Shown piece after piece: positions 1 through 8,573 of a stretch of DNA of 64,000 nucleotides; position 1 is the first letter of the stretch, and every line of letters starts with the position of its first letter. The notes under the pieces were generated by a model. The model was not told the origin of the DNA. It made no database searches and was given only the letters and a program-made list of their open reading frames with translations. Both the position numbers and the translations under genes were made by a program. Source of the DNA: Mangrovimicrobium sp048323675 (lineage in GTDB: Bacteria > Pseudomonadota > Gammaproteobacteria > Pseudomonadales > Halieaceae); assembly GCF_048323675.1 (NCBI RefSeq), contig NZ_JBLWFK010000004.1:570827-634826 (forward strand), in the 5' to 3' direction.

Positions 1-142
1 CGGCCGGGTCGCCACCAGTGCCACCGGCCAGTCCTACATGCCCGCGGTGGTGGTGCCGATTCCCATCATTGCCCCGGTGCAGGGCACCGCCTGCGACGGT
101 CTCGGCGAACAGCTGCTGCAATTCTTTTCCAGCAAGTACTGA
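1..142 (+). CDS. C-terminal end of an unidentified protein (partial)
   Basis: The frame open from base 2 encodes 46 residues and stops with TGA at 140–142. The visible tail contains the hydrophobic stretch PAVVVPIPIIAPVQG and ends in QLLQFFSSKY. The stop overlaps the ATG of the next gene by one base (TGATG), so the two are probably translationally coupled. I recognise no family. The 5' part lies outside the window. Confidence 0.55.
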   Translation, partial: GRVATSATGQSYMPAVVVPIPIIAPVQGTACDGLGEQLLQFFSSKY

Positions 143-1518
143 TGACCGTGCGCCTCTTGTACCTCGTCGCTTTCGCCCTCGCGCTGCTGGCCCACCCGGC
201 CAGCGCGGAAAGCGTGGGCGAGAAGCAGTACCGCGAATTCAAGGAGGCCGGCGCGCTCTACGATGACGTCGAATTGCAGGCCTATGTCACCCGCATCGGC
301 GAGAGCCTGCTGGCGGTGTCCGGCGAGAAGGGAGAGAAATTCACTTTCTCGGTCCTCGACTCGCCGATGATCAACGCCTTCGCCGCCCCGGGCGGTTACA
401 TCTACGTCAGCCGCGGCCTGCTGCCCTACCTCGAATCCGAGGAGGAACTGGCCGGCGTGCTGGGCCACGAGATCGCCCACGTCGACGCCAACCACCACGG
501 CCGGCGCAAGGGCGCGAGCGTCGCCAGCAAGGTGGCCTCCATCACCACCTATATCCTCACCGGCAGCGGCGAACTGGCGCAGGCCTCGGACATGTACGGC
601 GCGGAGCTGATCAGCGGCTACGGCCGCGACATGGAACTGGAGGCCGACGGCCTCGGTGCCGAGTACATGTACCGCGCCGGCTACGACCCCCAGGCCCTGC
701 TGCAGGTGATTAGCGTGCTCAAGGACCAGGAGCAGTACACCCGGCTGCAGGCGCGCAGCGCCGGCAAGCCCGCCGGCACCTACCACGGCCTGTACGCCTC
801 CCACCCGCGCAACGACAAGCGCCTGCAGACGGTGATCGCCAAGGCCCGGGAACTGGACGTGGGCGACTACGTGGAGAGCCCGGAGCAACCGGGTGAATTC
901 CGCAGCCATATCGAGGGGCTGGTGTGGGGCGAGAGCGTCCAGGGTGAACGCGAGGAAAACCGCTACTACCACAACAAGCTGGCCTTCAGCTTTGCCCACC
1001 CCGAGGGCTGGACCGTGTCCACCAGTGGCCGAGCGGTAATCGCCCAGGCCCCCGACGGCAGCGCCTCGCTGACCATTACCCTGGCGCGGCGCGACAATGA
1101 CACGCCCGAGCAGGCACTGCGCGGCAGCGTCGTTGGCGACCTCAGCGCGGGCACCGCGCTGGAGCAGGGGGGGCTGCAGGGCTACACGGCGCTCGCCAGC
1201 AGCGGTGGCGCCAGCAAACGACTGGCAGTCATCGATTACAACTACCGCTACCGCTTCGAGGGCGCCGCAACGGACATGACCAGCGGCGATGCCGCGCTGA
1301 AGCAGATCATCGAGTCCTTCCGCCCGCTACAGCCGAAGGAAAAGCAGGCGGCAGAGCCCCACTACGTTCACTACTACCAGGTCCCGCGGGGGGCGACCTT
1401 TGCCAGTATCGCAGCGGGCATCAAGGTGCCCGATGCGGAAAACAAGTTGCGCCTGCTTAACGGGATGTACCCGCGGGGAGAGCCGCGGACCGGCGACTGG
1501 ATCAAGGTCATCCGCTAG
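142..1518 (+). CDS. Exported M48-family zinc metalloprotease with LysM-like tail
   Basis: The 458-residue product begins with a typical signal peptide (cleavage likely after the ASA at 20–22), so it should act in the periplasm or at the envelope. The zinc motif HEIAH lies at residues 109–113, and ELEAD at about 165–169 should supply the third ligand; both are hallmarks of Ste24/HtpX-like M48 peptidases such as BepA and LoiP. The last 50 or so residues (YYQVPRGATFASIAAG and onward to GDWIKVIR) look like a degenerate LysM or secretin-type peptidoglycan-binding module. It is coupled to the preceding gene by a TGATG overlap. Family assignment is firm. A role in outer-membrane protein quality control is inferred from the family. 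Confidence 0.88.
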   Translation: MTVRLLYLVAFALALLAHPASAESVGEKQYREFKEAGALYDDVELQAYVTRIGESLLAVSGEKGEKFTFSVLDSPMINAFAAPGGYIYVSRGLLPYLESEEELAGVLGHEIAHVDANHHGRRKGASVASKVASITTYILTGSGELAQASDMYGAELISGYGRDMELEADGLGAEYMYRAGYDPQALLQVISVLKDQEQYTRLQARSAGKPAGTYHGLYASHPRNDKRLQTVIAKARELDVGDYVESPEQPGEFRSHIEGLVWGESVQGEREENRYYHNKLAFSFAHPEGWTVSTSGRAVIAQAPDGSASLTITLARRDNDTPEQALRGSVVGDLSAGTALEQGGLQGYTALASSGGASKRLAVIDYNYRYRFEGAATDMTSGDAALKQIIESFRPLQPKEKQAAEPHYVHYYQVPRGATFASIAAGIKVPDAENKLRLLNGMYPRGEPRTGDWIKVIR

Positions 1519-1684
1519 GCGCGGCAAATCGAGGCAGCCGCACGGGCCCGGGATAGGCAGGCCCTGCCGCACTCTGCTATTGTGCACCTCGCCCGGTAAT
1601 TTCTGCTGAAGGATCAGGCACATCGGCACAAAACCCCATAGCGCAGCCAGCGATCGCATTTGCCGCATTTGCCGGACACTCGCG

Positions 1685-2315
1685 GTGCTCCTGTCCCTGC
1701 CCTACCTGTTTTACTCCCTCAATTCCGGCATCACCATCACCAACGACGGCAGCCATTTCGCCCTGCTGGATGCCCTGCTGCACGACGGCAGCGCGGAACT
1801 GAAGAACCCCCGGCAGTTCGCCTTCGGCGACAGCGCGCTGTATGAAAACCGCTACTACTCGGATCGCAATCCGGGTCTCGCCTTCTTTACCTACGCGGAG
1901 ACGCTCCTGCTGATGCCCATCCGGGGCTGGTTCTACCCACTACAACTGGACCCGAGGATAAGCCCGCGTTACAACGAAGCACAGCGACAACTCATCCCCG
2001 GGGTAATGCTGGTACCCGCCTTCGCTGCCAGCGCCCTGTTCGCAGGAATGATCGCACTGTGCCGCACCCTCGGCGCGAATCTTCCCACTGCACTTAGCGC
2101 AGCGCTGATGCTGTGCCGGCAGTGCTGGCCGGACTGGTGCCGGTTTTCACCGGGGCGCTGCGGGCAAGGGAGCGCCGGGGCGCGGCACTGACCCTGGCCA
2201 TCAGCATGCTGCTGGTGGTGATCGGCGCCGCCGGCGTATTCGCTGCCTATGGCGGGTGGAAACTCCTCGCGGCCAGGGGGGTTCCGCCGCGCGGCCAGGA
2301 CCCCGGGGGCGGGCT
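1685..2315 (+). pseudogene. Remnant of a polytopic membrane protein, probably a PMT/ArnT-like glycosyltransferase
   Basis: A first segment (GTG at 1685, possibly starting further upstream) reads LLSLPYLFYSLNSG, then TNDGSHFALLDALL and RYYSDRNPGLAF, which resembles the first periplasmic loop of mannosyltransferase-like membrane proteins. After about residue 140 the frame runs into a non-membrane sequence. Another frame picks up at about 2101 with a membrane-like stretch (VPAVLAGLVPVFTGAL, then a helix at LAISMLLVVIGAAGVF). Together these suggest an internal deletion plus frameshift. The remnant runs into the convergent gene at 2316 and has no clean 3' end. The family guess is weak; the broken state is better supported. 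Confidence 0.5.
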
Positions 2316-2630
2316 TCAGTTTTCGCTGATTTCCTGTACCAGCACCCAGGGCGGCGCTACCACCGCCCAGAGCGTAACATCGGCCTCGTACCAGGCGAGC
2401 GCCTGCTCGTCATGGACGGCGATGATCTGCTGGTCGGCGATCCAGGCCTGAAACTGACTCGTGTTATCGAGGCCGAGCTGAACCGCGACTTCCACCAGGT
2501 TGAGACCGGGAGCAATACGGATCACGTTGCCGTGGGCATAGTAAGTCTGCAGTTCGTGCCAGCGGATTTTCGCGGTCTGGCTGTGGAACTCCTGGCGCAG
2601 GAAGGCTTCGTAGTCCGCTTCCTCAGCCAT
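2316..2630 (-). CDS. DUF2288 family protein
   Basis: This 104-residue protein matches the DUF2288 pattern: an N-terminal helix, then ELQTYYAHGNVIRI, LNLVEVAVQLGLDN, and a C-terminal block ending WAVVAPPWVLVQE. The function of the family is unknown. The start is the ATG at 2630; longer reading upstream only overlaps the metallo-hydrolase gene in another frame. The ATG sits eight bases inside the 3' end of that gene, implying coupled translation of a two-gene operon. Confidence 0.8.
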   Translation of the reverse strand: MAEEADYEAFLRQEFHSQTAKIRWHELQTYYAHGNVIRIAPGLNLVEVAVQLGLDNTSQFQAWIADQQIIAVHDEQALAWYEADVTLWAVVAPPWVLVQEISEN

Positions 2631-3273
2631 ACTTCGCGTCCGCCACGAAGGGGTTGCTGCGGCGCTCCTCGCCGAAGGTGGAGGTCGGGCCGTGGCCGGG
2701 CACGAAGGTGATGTCGTCGCCCAGCGGGAACAGCTTGCCGCGGATGCTGGCGACCAGCTGGTCGTGGTCGCCGCGGGGAAAGTCGCTGCGGCCAATGGAT
2801 CCCTGGAAGAGGACATCGCCGACCCAGGCGAGTTTCTGCGGCCGGTAGTAGAACACCACGTGCCCCGGGGTATGGCCGGGGCAGTGCAGCACCTCGAAGA
2901 CCTGCTCGCCGACGGTGACGGTATCGCCGTCGTTCAGCCAGCGGTCCGGCTCGAAGGCATCGGCGTGGGGGAAGCCGGACATCTTGCACCACTCGGGCAG
3001 TTTATCCAGCCAGAAGCTGTCTTCCTTCTGCGGCCCCTCGATGGGGACTTCCAGTTGCTTGCGCAGGACGTCCGCTGCAGCGCAGTGGTCCATGTGGGCG
3101 TGGGTGAGAATGATCTTTTCCACCGTCGCGTCCATCTTTTCCACGGCTGCGAGGATGCGCTCGATATCGCCACCCGGATCGACGATGGCCGCCTTGCCGG
3201 TGGCCTGGCAGCGGATGACGGAACAGTTCTGCTGGTAGGGCGTGACCGGCACGACCGTACACTGAATTGACAT
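2623..3273 (-). CDS. Metallo-beta-lactamase-fold hydrolase, YcbL/glyoxalase II-like
   Basis: The 216-residue protein carries the binuclear metal signature THAHMDH at about 70, followed by HCPGHTPGH, GDVLFQGSIGRSDFPRGDH and the late PGHGPTST. This single-domain glyoxalase II-like architecture is that of YcbL (type II glyoxalase), which hydrolyses S-D-lactoylglutathione or a related thioester in the cytoplasm. The start was set at the ATG at 3273, where the sequence MSIQCTVVPVTPYQQN matches the family N-terminus; an in-frame extension to 3432 has no family support. It heads a two-gene unit with the DUF2288 gene. The substrate is inferred from the family. Confidence 0.85.
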   Translation of the reverse strand: MSIQCTVVPVTPYQQNCSVIRCQATGKAAIVDPGGDIERILAAVEKMDATVEKIILTHAHMDHCAAADVLRKQLEVPIEGPQKEDSFWLDKLPEWCKMSGFPHADAFEPDRWLNDGDTVTVGEQVFEVLHCPGHTPGHVVFYYRPQKLAWVGDVLFQGSIGRSDFPRGDHDQLVASIRGKLFPLGDDITFVPGHGPTSTFGEERRSNPFVADAKYG

Positions 3274-3334
3274 GTTTACTCTCGAAAACAGGTTCGCTGG
3301 GAGTTCAGGATACCACAGGGCGGGGCACCGCCAT

Positions 3335-4651
3335 TCAGTGCCCCGAACCGTGTGAGGGCCGCGCCGAGGCCTCCATGTCCGCGTAGGGATCGTCGTAGAT
3401 CTTCTGGTTGAACTGCCCCTCGCTGCGGGCAACCACCACCGAGACCATGGCGTCGCCGGTCACGTTCACCGCCGTACGCACCATGTCGAGGATGCGGTCC
3501 ACACCGATGATCAGGGCGATGCCCTCCAGCGGCAGGCCGGCCTGGCGCAGCACCAGGGCGAGGGTAATCAGGCCCACGCCGGGTACCGCGGCGGTGCCGA
3601 TAGACGCCAGGGTCGCGGTCAGGATTACCGTCAGGTAAGCACCCAGTGACAGGTCCACGCCGTAGACCTGGGCAATGAACACGGTGGCCACACCCTGCAT
3701 GATTGCGGTGCCGTCCATGTTGACGGTGGCACCCAGCGGCACGGTAAAACCGGCGACGGAATTATCCACGCCGAGGCGTTTTTCCACTGTACGCAGGGTG
3801 ACCGGCAGGGTCGCGCCGGAGGACGCTGTACTGAAGGCGAAGGCCCAGACCGGGCGCATCTTGCGGATCATGACCAGCGGCGAGACCCGCACCAGCAGGC
3901 TGAGGATCAGGCTGTAGACCCCGAGCGCGTGCAGCAACAGCACAGCCAGCACCGTCAGGACGTAGGCGCCGAGATCGAGGATCGCGGAGAGGCCGAGGTC
4001 CGTGAACAGGCGCGCCAGCAGCGCCAGCACCCCGTAGGGCGCCAGGCTGATCAGGATTTCCACCATCTTCATGATCACCGCATCCATGTCCTCGAAGAAC
4101 CCGGCGATGCGCCGGCCGTGCTCGCCGGCATGCGAAATGGCATAGCCGAACAGCAGGGCGAAAACGATGATCTGCAGCATGTTGCCCTCGGCCATCGCCG
4201 CCACCGGGTTAGAGGGGAAGATATTGATGATCACCTCGGTGAGCGGCGGCGGTGACTTGGCTTCGAAACTCACATCGCCGGCCAACTCCACCCCGGAGCC
4301 GGGGCTGACGATACGCGCGACCAGCAGCGCCAGGGAGATGGCGATCGCGGTGGTCGCGAGGTAGGCGAGGATGGTCTTGATGGCGATCGGCCCCATGCGG
4401 GCGCTGTTGCCGAGGGAGGCGGAACCGCAGACCAGCGAGACGAACACCAGCGGCACCACGAGCACTTTCAGCGAGGCGATAAACACCTTCCCCACCACGT
4501 CGAATACACCGTCCACCAGCCAGGTTCGCACCCAGGCCTGGTGGGCCGCCGTCAGGGAGTCAGTGGCCAACAGCAGGTTGAGCACCGAACCCACCACGAT
4601 GCCGACCACCATGGCGATGAGTATGCGATTGGTAAGACTCACTTGCCGCAT
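3335..4651 (-). CDS. Dicarboxylate/amino acid:cation symporter (DAACS family)
   Basis: The 438-residue inner-membrane protein has the DAACS architecture: about eight helices plus two re-entrant loops. The serine-rich tip (TASSGATLPVT) and the substrate/cation motif NMDGTAIMQG are both present, as in GltP, DctA and GltPh. It should couple Na+ or H+ entry to uptake of glutamate, aspartate or C4-dicarboxylates; the exact substrate cannot be read from sequence. Its ATG lies inside the last codons of the Kazal lipoprotein gene (13-base overlap), so the two form a coupled operon. Confidence 0.9.
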   Translation of the reverse strand: MRQVSLTNRILIAMVVGIVVGSVLNLLLATDSLTAAHQAWVRTWLVDGVFDVVGKVFIASLKVLVVPLVFVSLVCGSASLGNSARMGPIAIKTILAYLATTAIAISLALLVARIVSPGSGVELAGDVSFEAKSPPPLTEVIINIFPSNPVAAMAEGNMLQIIVFALLFGYAISHAGEHGRRIAGFFEDMDAVIMKMVEILISLAPYGVLALLARLFTDLGLSAILDLGAYVLTVLAVLLLHALGVYSLILSLLVRVSPLVMIRKMRPVWAFAFSTASSGATLPVTLRTVEKRLGVDNSVAGFTVPLGATVNMDGTAIMQGVATVFIAQVYGVDLSLGAYLTVILTATLASIGTAAVPGVGLITLALVLRQAGLPLEGIALIIGVDRILDMVRTAVNVTGDAMVSVVVARSEGQFNQKIYDDPYADMEASARPSHGSGH

Positions 4652-4920
4652 TCCCCCGTCTGGTAGCTGGTGACCTGGTCATCGGCACAGGCGTTGCACG
4701 CCGAGGCGTACTGCCTGGTGGCGCCGGCGAGGGTATTGGCGCAAACCGGCGCCCACTCCATGGTACAGACCTGCGGCCGGGGAGTGGCACAGGCGGTGCC
4801 ACCGGGGCCCGCGCCGGAGGAATCGACGATAGGCGCCGGCTCCGCGCGGCCGCCGAAGCCACAGGCAGTGAGTAAAAAAGCCAAAAGACACACGGAACAG
4901 GCACCGAGGGCGCTGCGCAT
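4639..4920 (-). CDS. Kazal-type domain lipoprotein
   Basis: The 93-residue precursor has a lipobox LTAC, so Cys20 should be lipidated. After it comes one compact cysteine-rich domain with six Cys spaced like a Kazal serine-protease inhibitor (C-x7-C-x7-C, a Y-ASAC segment, C-x2-C-x12-C). Kazal domains normally block serine proteases by inserting a loop in the active site. A membrane-anchored bacterial copy may shield the cell from extracellular proteases. It is followed by the DAACS symporter with a 13-base overlap. The domain call rests on cysteine spacing and motif words only. Confidence 0.75.
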   Translation of the reverse strand: MRSALGACSVCLLAFLLTACGFGGRAEPAPIVDSSGAGPGGTACATPRPQVCTMEWAPVCANTLAGATRQYASACNACADDQVTSYQTGECGK

Positions 4921-5062
4921 GGGAAGGACTCCAAGGGATGTTAATAATGCACAAAGACTATCATCACTTGGGCGCGAGCGCAGCCGATGGGGGCCCCATT
5001 ATGGCTGTGGAAAGATGATTAGGAGGAAATTTCAGGGTTCGGGCAGGAATAGGGAGCCCCGG

Positions 5063-5088
5063 GGGACGCGGGCGTGAGGCCCGCGCCC
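5063..5088 (-). terminator. GC-rich hairpin downstream of the pirin gene
   Basis: CGCGGGC and GCCCGCG form a perfect 7-bp stem around GTGAG, extended by GGG/CCC across a bulged A. It lies 35 bases past the stop of the minus-strand pirin gene. No U-tract follows on the minus strand, so it may be a weak or Rho-assisted end, or just an RNA 3' stabiliser. Confidence 0.4.
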
Positions 5089-5122
5089 TGTTCCGGCGGC
5101 TCCGGCAGGAGAGTGATATCGA

Positions 5123-5980
5123 TCAGGCCGCGGGAGCGACCCCCAGCCGGCCCTCCTGGTAGTCGCGAATCGCCTGCTCGATCTCCTCGCTGGTGTTCAT
5201 CACGAAGGGTCCGTAGTGGGCGATCGGTTCGCGCAGCGGTATCCCGCGCAACAGGATCAGTCCCGCGCCCTGCTCACCGGCGGTCAGCGGCCAGCGATCC
5301 CCGGCGCTGGTGACCAGCATCCGGCCCGCCGGCTGGCTGCCGTCGCGGGTGGCGATCGCGCCGTCGTAGACATAGGCGAGCACGTTCTCCTGGTCCGCCA
5401 GCGCCAGTTCGACCGAAGCGCCCGGCGCCAGCTGCAGGTCCAGCAGCCCGGCAACCTCCGCCAGAACCTGCAGCGGCCCCGTGACCTCGCCGCCCGGGCC
5501 GAAATCCCAGTGGCCGGCGATGGCGGAGGCGCGGAAGCCCGCCCCCTCGAGGTGTGACAACTCCGCCTCCGGCACGTCTCGGTACTGCGGCTCGGCCATT
5601 TTCTGCACCGCCGGCAGGTTCACCCAGATCTGGAAGCCGTGCAGTTCACCGGTGTCCGGGGTGGGCATTTCCGAGTGGATCACCCCGCGCGCCGCCGACA
5701 TCCACTGGGCGCCGCCCCCGCGAATCTCGCCGCGGTTGCCCTGGGAGTCCTGGTGGATGATGCCGCCGCGCTTCATATAGGTCAGCGTCTGCATCCCGCG
5801 GTGCGGGTGGGGCGGAAAGCCGCCGATAAAATCCTCCCGCGAGGTGGACCGCAGTTCGTCCAGCATCAGTATGGGATCCATCCCCGCGTGGCCCATGCCG
5901 ACGATGCGGGCAATGGCCACCCCGTCGCCATCGCGGCTGGGTTGGGCGGGACGTACTTCAATTACCTTGCGCTGTGTCAT
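5123..5980 (-). CDS. Pirin family protein
   Basis: The 285-residue bicupin shows pirin signatures: GFPPHPHRGMQTLTYM, the box WMSAARGVIHSEMP, and LHGFQIWVNLP. The His pairs in the N-terminal cupin normally hold Fe. Some bacterial pirins have quercetin 2,3-dioxygenase activity and others bind partner proteins; nothing here decides between them. The ATG at 5980 was chosen over upstream in-frame sequence because AAGGAGGG sits eight bases before it. It is transcribed divergently from the LysR gene at 6100, the classic arrangement for LysR-controlled pirin genes. Confidence 0.9.
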   Translation of the reverse strand: MTQRKVIEVRPAQPSRDGDGVAIARIVGMGHAGMDPILMLDELRSTSREDFIGGFPPHPHRGMQTLTYMKRGGIIHQDSQGNRGEIRGGGAQWMSAARGVIHSEMPTPDTGELHGFQIWVNLPAVQKMAEPQYRDVPEAELSHLEGAGFRASAIAGHWDFGPGGEVTGPLQVLAEVAGLLDLQLAPGASVELALADQENVLAYVYDGAIATRDGSQPAGRMLVTSAGDRWPLTAGEQGAGLILLRGIPLREPIAHYGPFVMNTSEEIEQAIRDYQEGRLGVAPAA

Positions 5981-6036
5981 TTCGAGACCCTCCTTGATTG
6001 CCTGCAATAACGTCTTGCGTTGGGCCCAGATTATTG

Positions 6037-6049
6037 TCGTATTAGACGA
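6037..6049. promoter_or_regulatory. Inverted repeat in the pirin–lysR divergent promoter region
   Basis: TCGT and ACGA flank ATTAG, giving a short dyad in an AT-rich spacer between divergent pirin and LysR-family genes. LysR regulators typically bind such interrupted dyads (T-N11-A type). Its position, about 50 bases upstream of either start, suits a regulator-binding site. The role is inferred. Confidence 0.4.
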
Positions 6050-6077
6050 AATAAAATCGCATAATTTAGCCACATTT

Positions 6078-6094
6078 GTTCTAAATATTAGGAC
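6078..6094. promoter_or_regulatory. Second dyad overlapping the lysR ribosome-binding site
   Basis: GTTCTAA and TTAGGAC are near-perfect inverted copies (one mismatch) around ATA. The right arm contains the AGGA that serves as ribosome-binding site for the LysR-family gene at 6100. A site here could let the regulator repress its own expression. This is inferred from position and symmetry. Confidence 0.4.
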
Positions 6095-6099
6095 GATTT

Positions 6100-6993
6100 A
6101 TGAATACCCATCGCACAACCCTCGAGCAGTGGCGCATGTTCCAGGCGGTAGTGGAACACGGCGGCTTCGCCCAGGCCGCCGAGGCGATCCACAAGAGCCA
6201 GTCCAGTATCAACCACGCGGTGCACAAGCTGGAAGCACTGCTGGGCCTGCAATTGCTGGAGGTGGTCGGGCGCAAGGCGCAGCTCACCAAGGCCGGCGCC
6301 CTGATGCTGCGGCGCGCCGAACAGCTGCTGTCCCAGGCCGGCCAGCTCGAGGCCGTGGCCGGCAGCCTGGCCACCGGGGTGGAGGCGGAGGTGCGGGTGG
6401 CGGTGGATGAAGTCTACCCCAACTGCCCGCTGGCGGACGCCCTGCAGGCACTGTCCGAGGCCTATCCCAACACCCGGGTGCAACTGCACGAGACCGTCCT
6501 CTCCGGCGGCGCGGAACTGCTCACCGCGGGCGCGGTGGACCTGCTGATCAGCGGCCAGACACCGCCCGGCTTCCTCGGCGAACCGCTGATGCGGGTGGAG
6601 TTCATCGCCGTGGCCCGCCCCGATCACTCCTTGTTCGCCCTGCAGCGCGAACTCACCCTGCAGGACCTCGAGCAGCAGCGGCAGGTGGTGGTGCGGGACT
6701 CGGCCCGCCATACCAGCGTGGACTCGGGCTGGCTGGGCGCCGAGCAGCGCTGGACGGTCAGCCACATCACCACCTCGGTGGAGATGGTCGAGCGCGGCAT
6801 GGGCTTCGCCTGGCTGCCAGGCTCGCGTATCGGCGCTGCCCTCGCCGCAGGCCGCCTGCAGGAACTGCCGCTGGGCGCGCAGTCCCGACGCTACGCCGAG
6901 CTCTACCTCATTTACGCCGACCGGGACCGCGCCGGCCCGGCCACCTGCCGCCTCGGGGAACTGTTCGCCGCGGCCTGCGCCAAACGGCGCTGA
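6100..6993 (+). CDS. LysR-family transcriptional regulator
   Basis: The 297-residue protein starts with a winged helix-turn-helix (WRMFQAVVEHGGFAQAAEAI, then KSQSSINHAVHKLEALLG) in the first 65 residues, followed by an inducer-binding domain of the periplasmic-binding-protein fold. It diverges from the pirin gene, so control of pirin plus autoregulation is the likely job. The stop TGA abuts the stop of the convergent sixA gene with no spacer. The inducer is unknown. Confidence 0.92.
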   Translation: MNTHRTTLEQWRMFQAVVEHGGFAQAAEAIHKSQSSINHAVHKLEALLGLQLLEVVGRKAQLTKAGALMLRRAEQLLSQAGQLEAVAGSLATGVEAEVRVAVDEVYPNCPLADALQALSEAYPNTRVQLHETVLSGGAELLTAGAVDLLISGQTPPGFLGEPLMRVEFIAVARPDHSLFALQRELTLQDLEQQRQVVVRDSARHTSVDSGWLGAEQRWTVSHITTSVEMVERGMGFAWLPGSRIGAALAAGRLQELPLGAQSRRYAELYLIYADRDRAGPATCRLGELFAAACAKRR

Positions 6994-7491
6994 TCAGTCG
7001 AGATCGCGCGGCCGCAACAGGCACTGCAGGCGCGCGCAACCGGGCTGCAGGTCCCGCCAGCTATCCACGGCCAGTTCCAGGCGGGCATAGGCCGCGGTGG
7101 GCAGGTTGTCCAGCTGCGCGTCTGCGGCCAGCCAGTTGACCAGGTCGGTGAGCGCGGGGTTGTGGCCGACCAGGAACAGGCTGTCGGCGCTGTCGTCACC
7201 GCTGAGCAGCCAATCGACCAGGTCCTCGGCATCGAATGTATACAATGCCTCTACGGTAGAGTGCTCAACGTCCGCCAGTGCCGGCCAGCCCTCGCACACG
7301 CCCTGCAGGGTGAGTTGCGCCCGCCGCGCCGGGCTGGCGTGTATGGCCATCGGCGCCAGTTGCGCGGACAGCGCCGCCCCCATGCGCGGCGCATCCCGGT
7401 AGCCACGCGGGCTCAACCCGCGCTCGCGATCACCGAGGCCCGGCTCATCCCAGGCTGATTTGGCGTGACGCAGCAGGTGCAGGGTCTTCAC
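6994..7491 (-). CDS. sixA: SixA-like phosphohistidine phosphatase
   Basis: The 165-residue single-domain protein begins MKTLHLLRHAKSAW, where RHAKS at 8–12 holds the catalytic His of the histidine-phosphatase superfamily. The second catalytic His lies in FLVGHNPALTDL. Size and motifs match SixA, which removes phosphate from phosphohistidine on HPt domains or PTS proteins in the cytoplasm. It converges on the LysR gene with no gap. Confidence 0.85.
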   Translation of the reverse strand: MKTLHLLRHAKSAWDEPGLGDRERGLSPRGYRDAPRMGAALSAQLAPMAIHASPARRAQLTLQGVCEGWPALADVEHSTVEALYTFDAEDLVDWLLSGDDSADSLFLVGHNPALTDLVNWLAADAQLDNLPTAAYARLELAVDSWRDLQPGCARLQCLLRPRDLD

Positions 7492-7597
7492 AATGGCGTC
7501 CCTCCGGGGATCACTTCGCTTCTGGACAGGGCATACCGTCGCCGGGAACTGCTATGCTGGCGATAGTCCAATTAAAGCGCACAACGGTGTTTCCAGT

Positions 7598-8473
7598 ATG
7601 CAAATCGGTGTCATCTATCCACAAAAAGAACTCCGCGGCGACCCGCAGGCCGTGCGCCTGATCGGGCTCGCCAGCGAGGCCATGGGCTTCGATGCCCTGG
7701 TCGCCTACGACCACGTACTCGGCGCCAGCCACGACCGCGAGCCCCCGCTGCAGGGCCCCTACAACGAACACGACCCCTTCCACGACCCCTTCGTGATGTT
7801 TGCCTACCTCGCCGGGATCACCGAGCGGATCGAATTCGTCACCGGCATCCTGATCCTGCCCCAGCGGCAGACCGCGCTGGTCGCCCGCCAGGCGGCGGAC
7901 CTCGACCTGCTCTCCGGCGAGCGCTTTCGCCTGGGTGTCGGCATCGGCTGGAACTATGTCGAATACTCCGCCCTCGGCCAGGACTTCAGCACCCGCGGCA
8001 AACGGGTGGGCGAACAGGTGGCCCTGCTGCGCCAGTTGTGGCGCGAACCCCTGGTGGACTTCCACGGCGAGTTCGACCGCATCGACCGCGCCGCGCTGCT
8101 GCCCCGGCCGCGGCGGCAGATTCCCGTCTACATGGGCGGCTTTGTCGATATCGCCCTGCAGCGGGCCGCGAAAATCGCCGACGGGTTTATCTTCGCCGAT
8201 GGCGCCGCTGACGCCTTTGAGCAGTTGCCGCGCCTGCAGTCTCTGTTACAGGCTGAACAGCGCGACGGCGCGGACTTCGGTTTCCAGTGCAACATGCTCA
8301 GGGCAAAATCGGCCCGGGAGGTAGCGGACACGGTGTGCCGCTGGCAGGAGGCGGGCGGGACCCATGCCGCCATCAATACCATGGGCATGGGTTTCACCAC
8401 CGCCGACGCCCACCTGGACTACCTTGATAAGGTGGCCGACGCCCTGGACAAGGCCGGGTTCAGTCTCGCCTGA
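7598..8473 (+). CDS. LLM-class (luciferase-like/F420-type) oxidoreductase, TIGR03619-like
   Basis: The 291-residue TIM-barrel protein reads MQIGVIYPQKELRGDP, then AYDHVLG and ITERIEFVTGILILPQRQT, then GERFRLGVGIGWNYVEYSAL, the word pattern of TIGR03619 luciferase-like monooxygenases and F420-dependent reductases. The ATG at 7598 is preferred because family similarity begins there; the frame is open upstream to 7493 with no family match. It lies 100 bases upstream of an SDR gene and begins a run of redox genes. Whether it uses F420 or FMN cannot be told from sequence. Confidence 0.85.
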   Translation: MQIGVIYPQKELRGDPQAVRLIGLASEAMGFDALVAYDHVLGASHDREPPLQGPYNEHDPFHDPFVMFAYLAGITERIEFVTGILILPQRQTALVARQAADLDLLSGERFRLGVGIGWNYVEYSALGQDFSTRGKRVGEQVALLRQLWREPLVDFHGEFDRIDRAALLPRPRRQIPVYMGGFVDIALQRAAKIADGFIFADGAADAFEQLPRLQSLLQAEQRDGADFGFQCNMLRAKSAREVADTVCRWQEAGGTHAAINTMGMGFTTADAHLDYLDKVADALDKAGFSLA

Positions 8474-8573
8474 CCTGTCCGGCGGCACAATAACAATAAG
8501 CGGGCCGGTCCCTGACCAGGCCCTTGAACGGCACCGGGGCGCCCGCTCCCCGGTCATGTCGCGAGGAACCAGT

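Noticed and set aside
2113..2451. Independent small gene overlapping the DUF2288 3' end
   Set aside because: It is better explained as the displaced frame of the broken membrane-protein gene and runs antisense through DUF2288 coding sequence.
7551..7570. CTATG and GATAG words upstream of the LLM gene as a third copy of the operator
   Set aside because: The half-sites are in the wrong orientation and one is mismatched, so it does not form GATAG-N6-CTATC.
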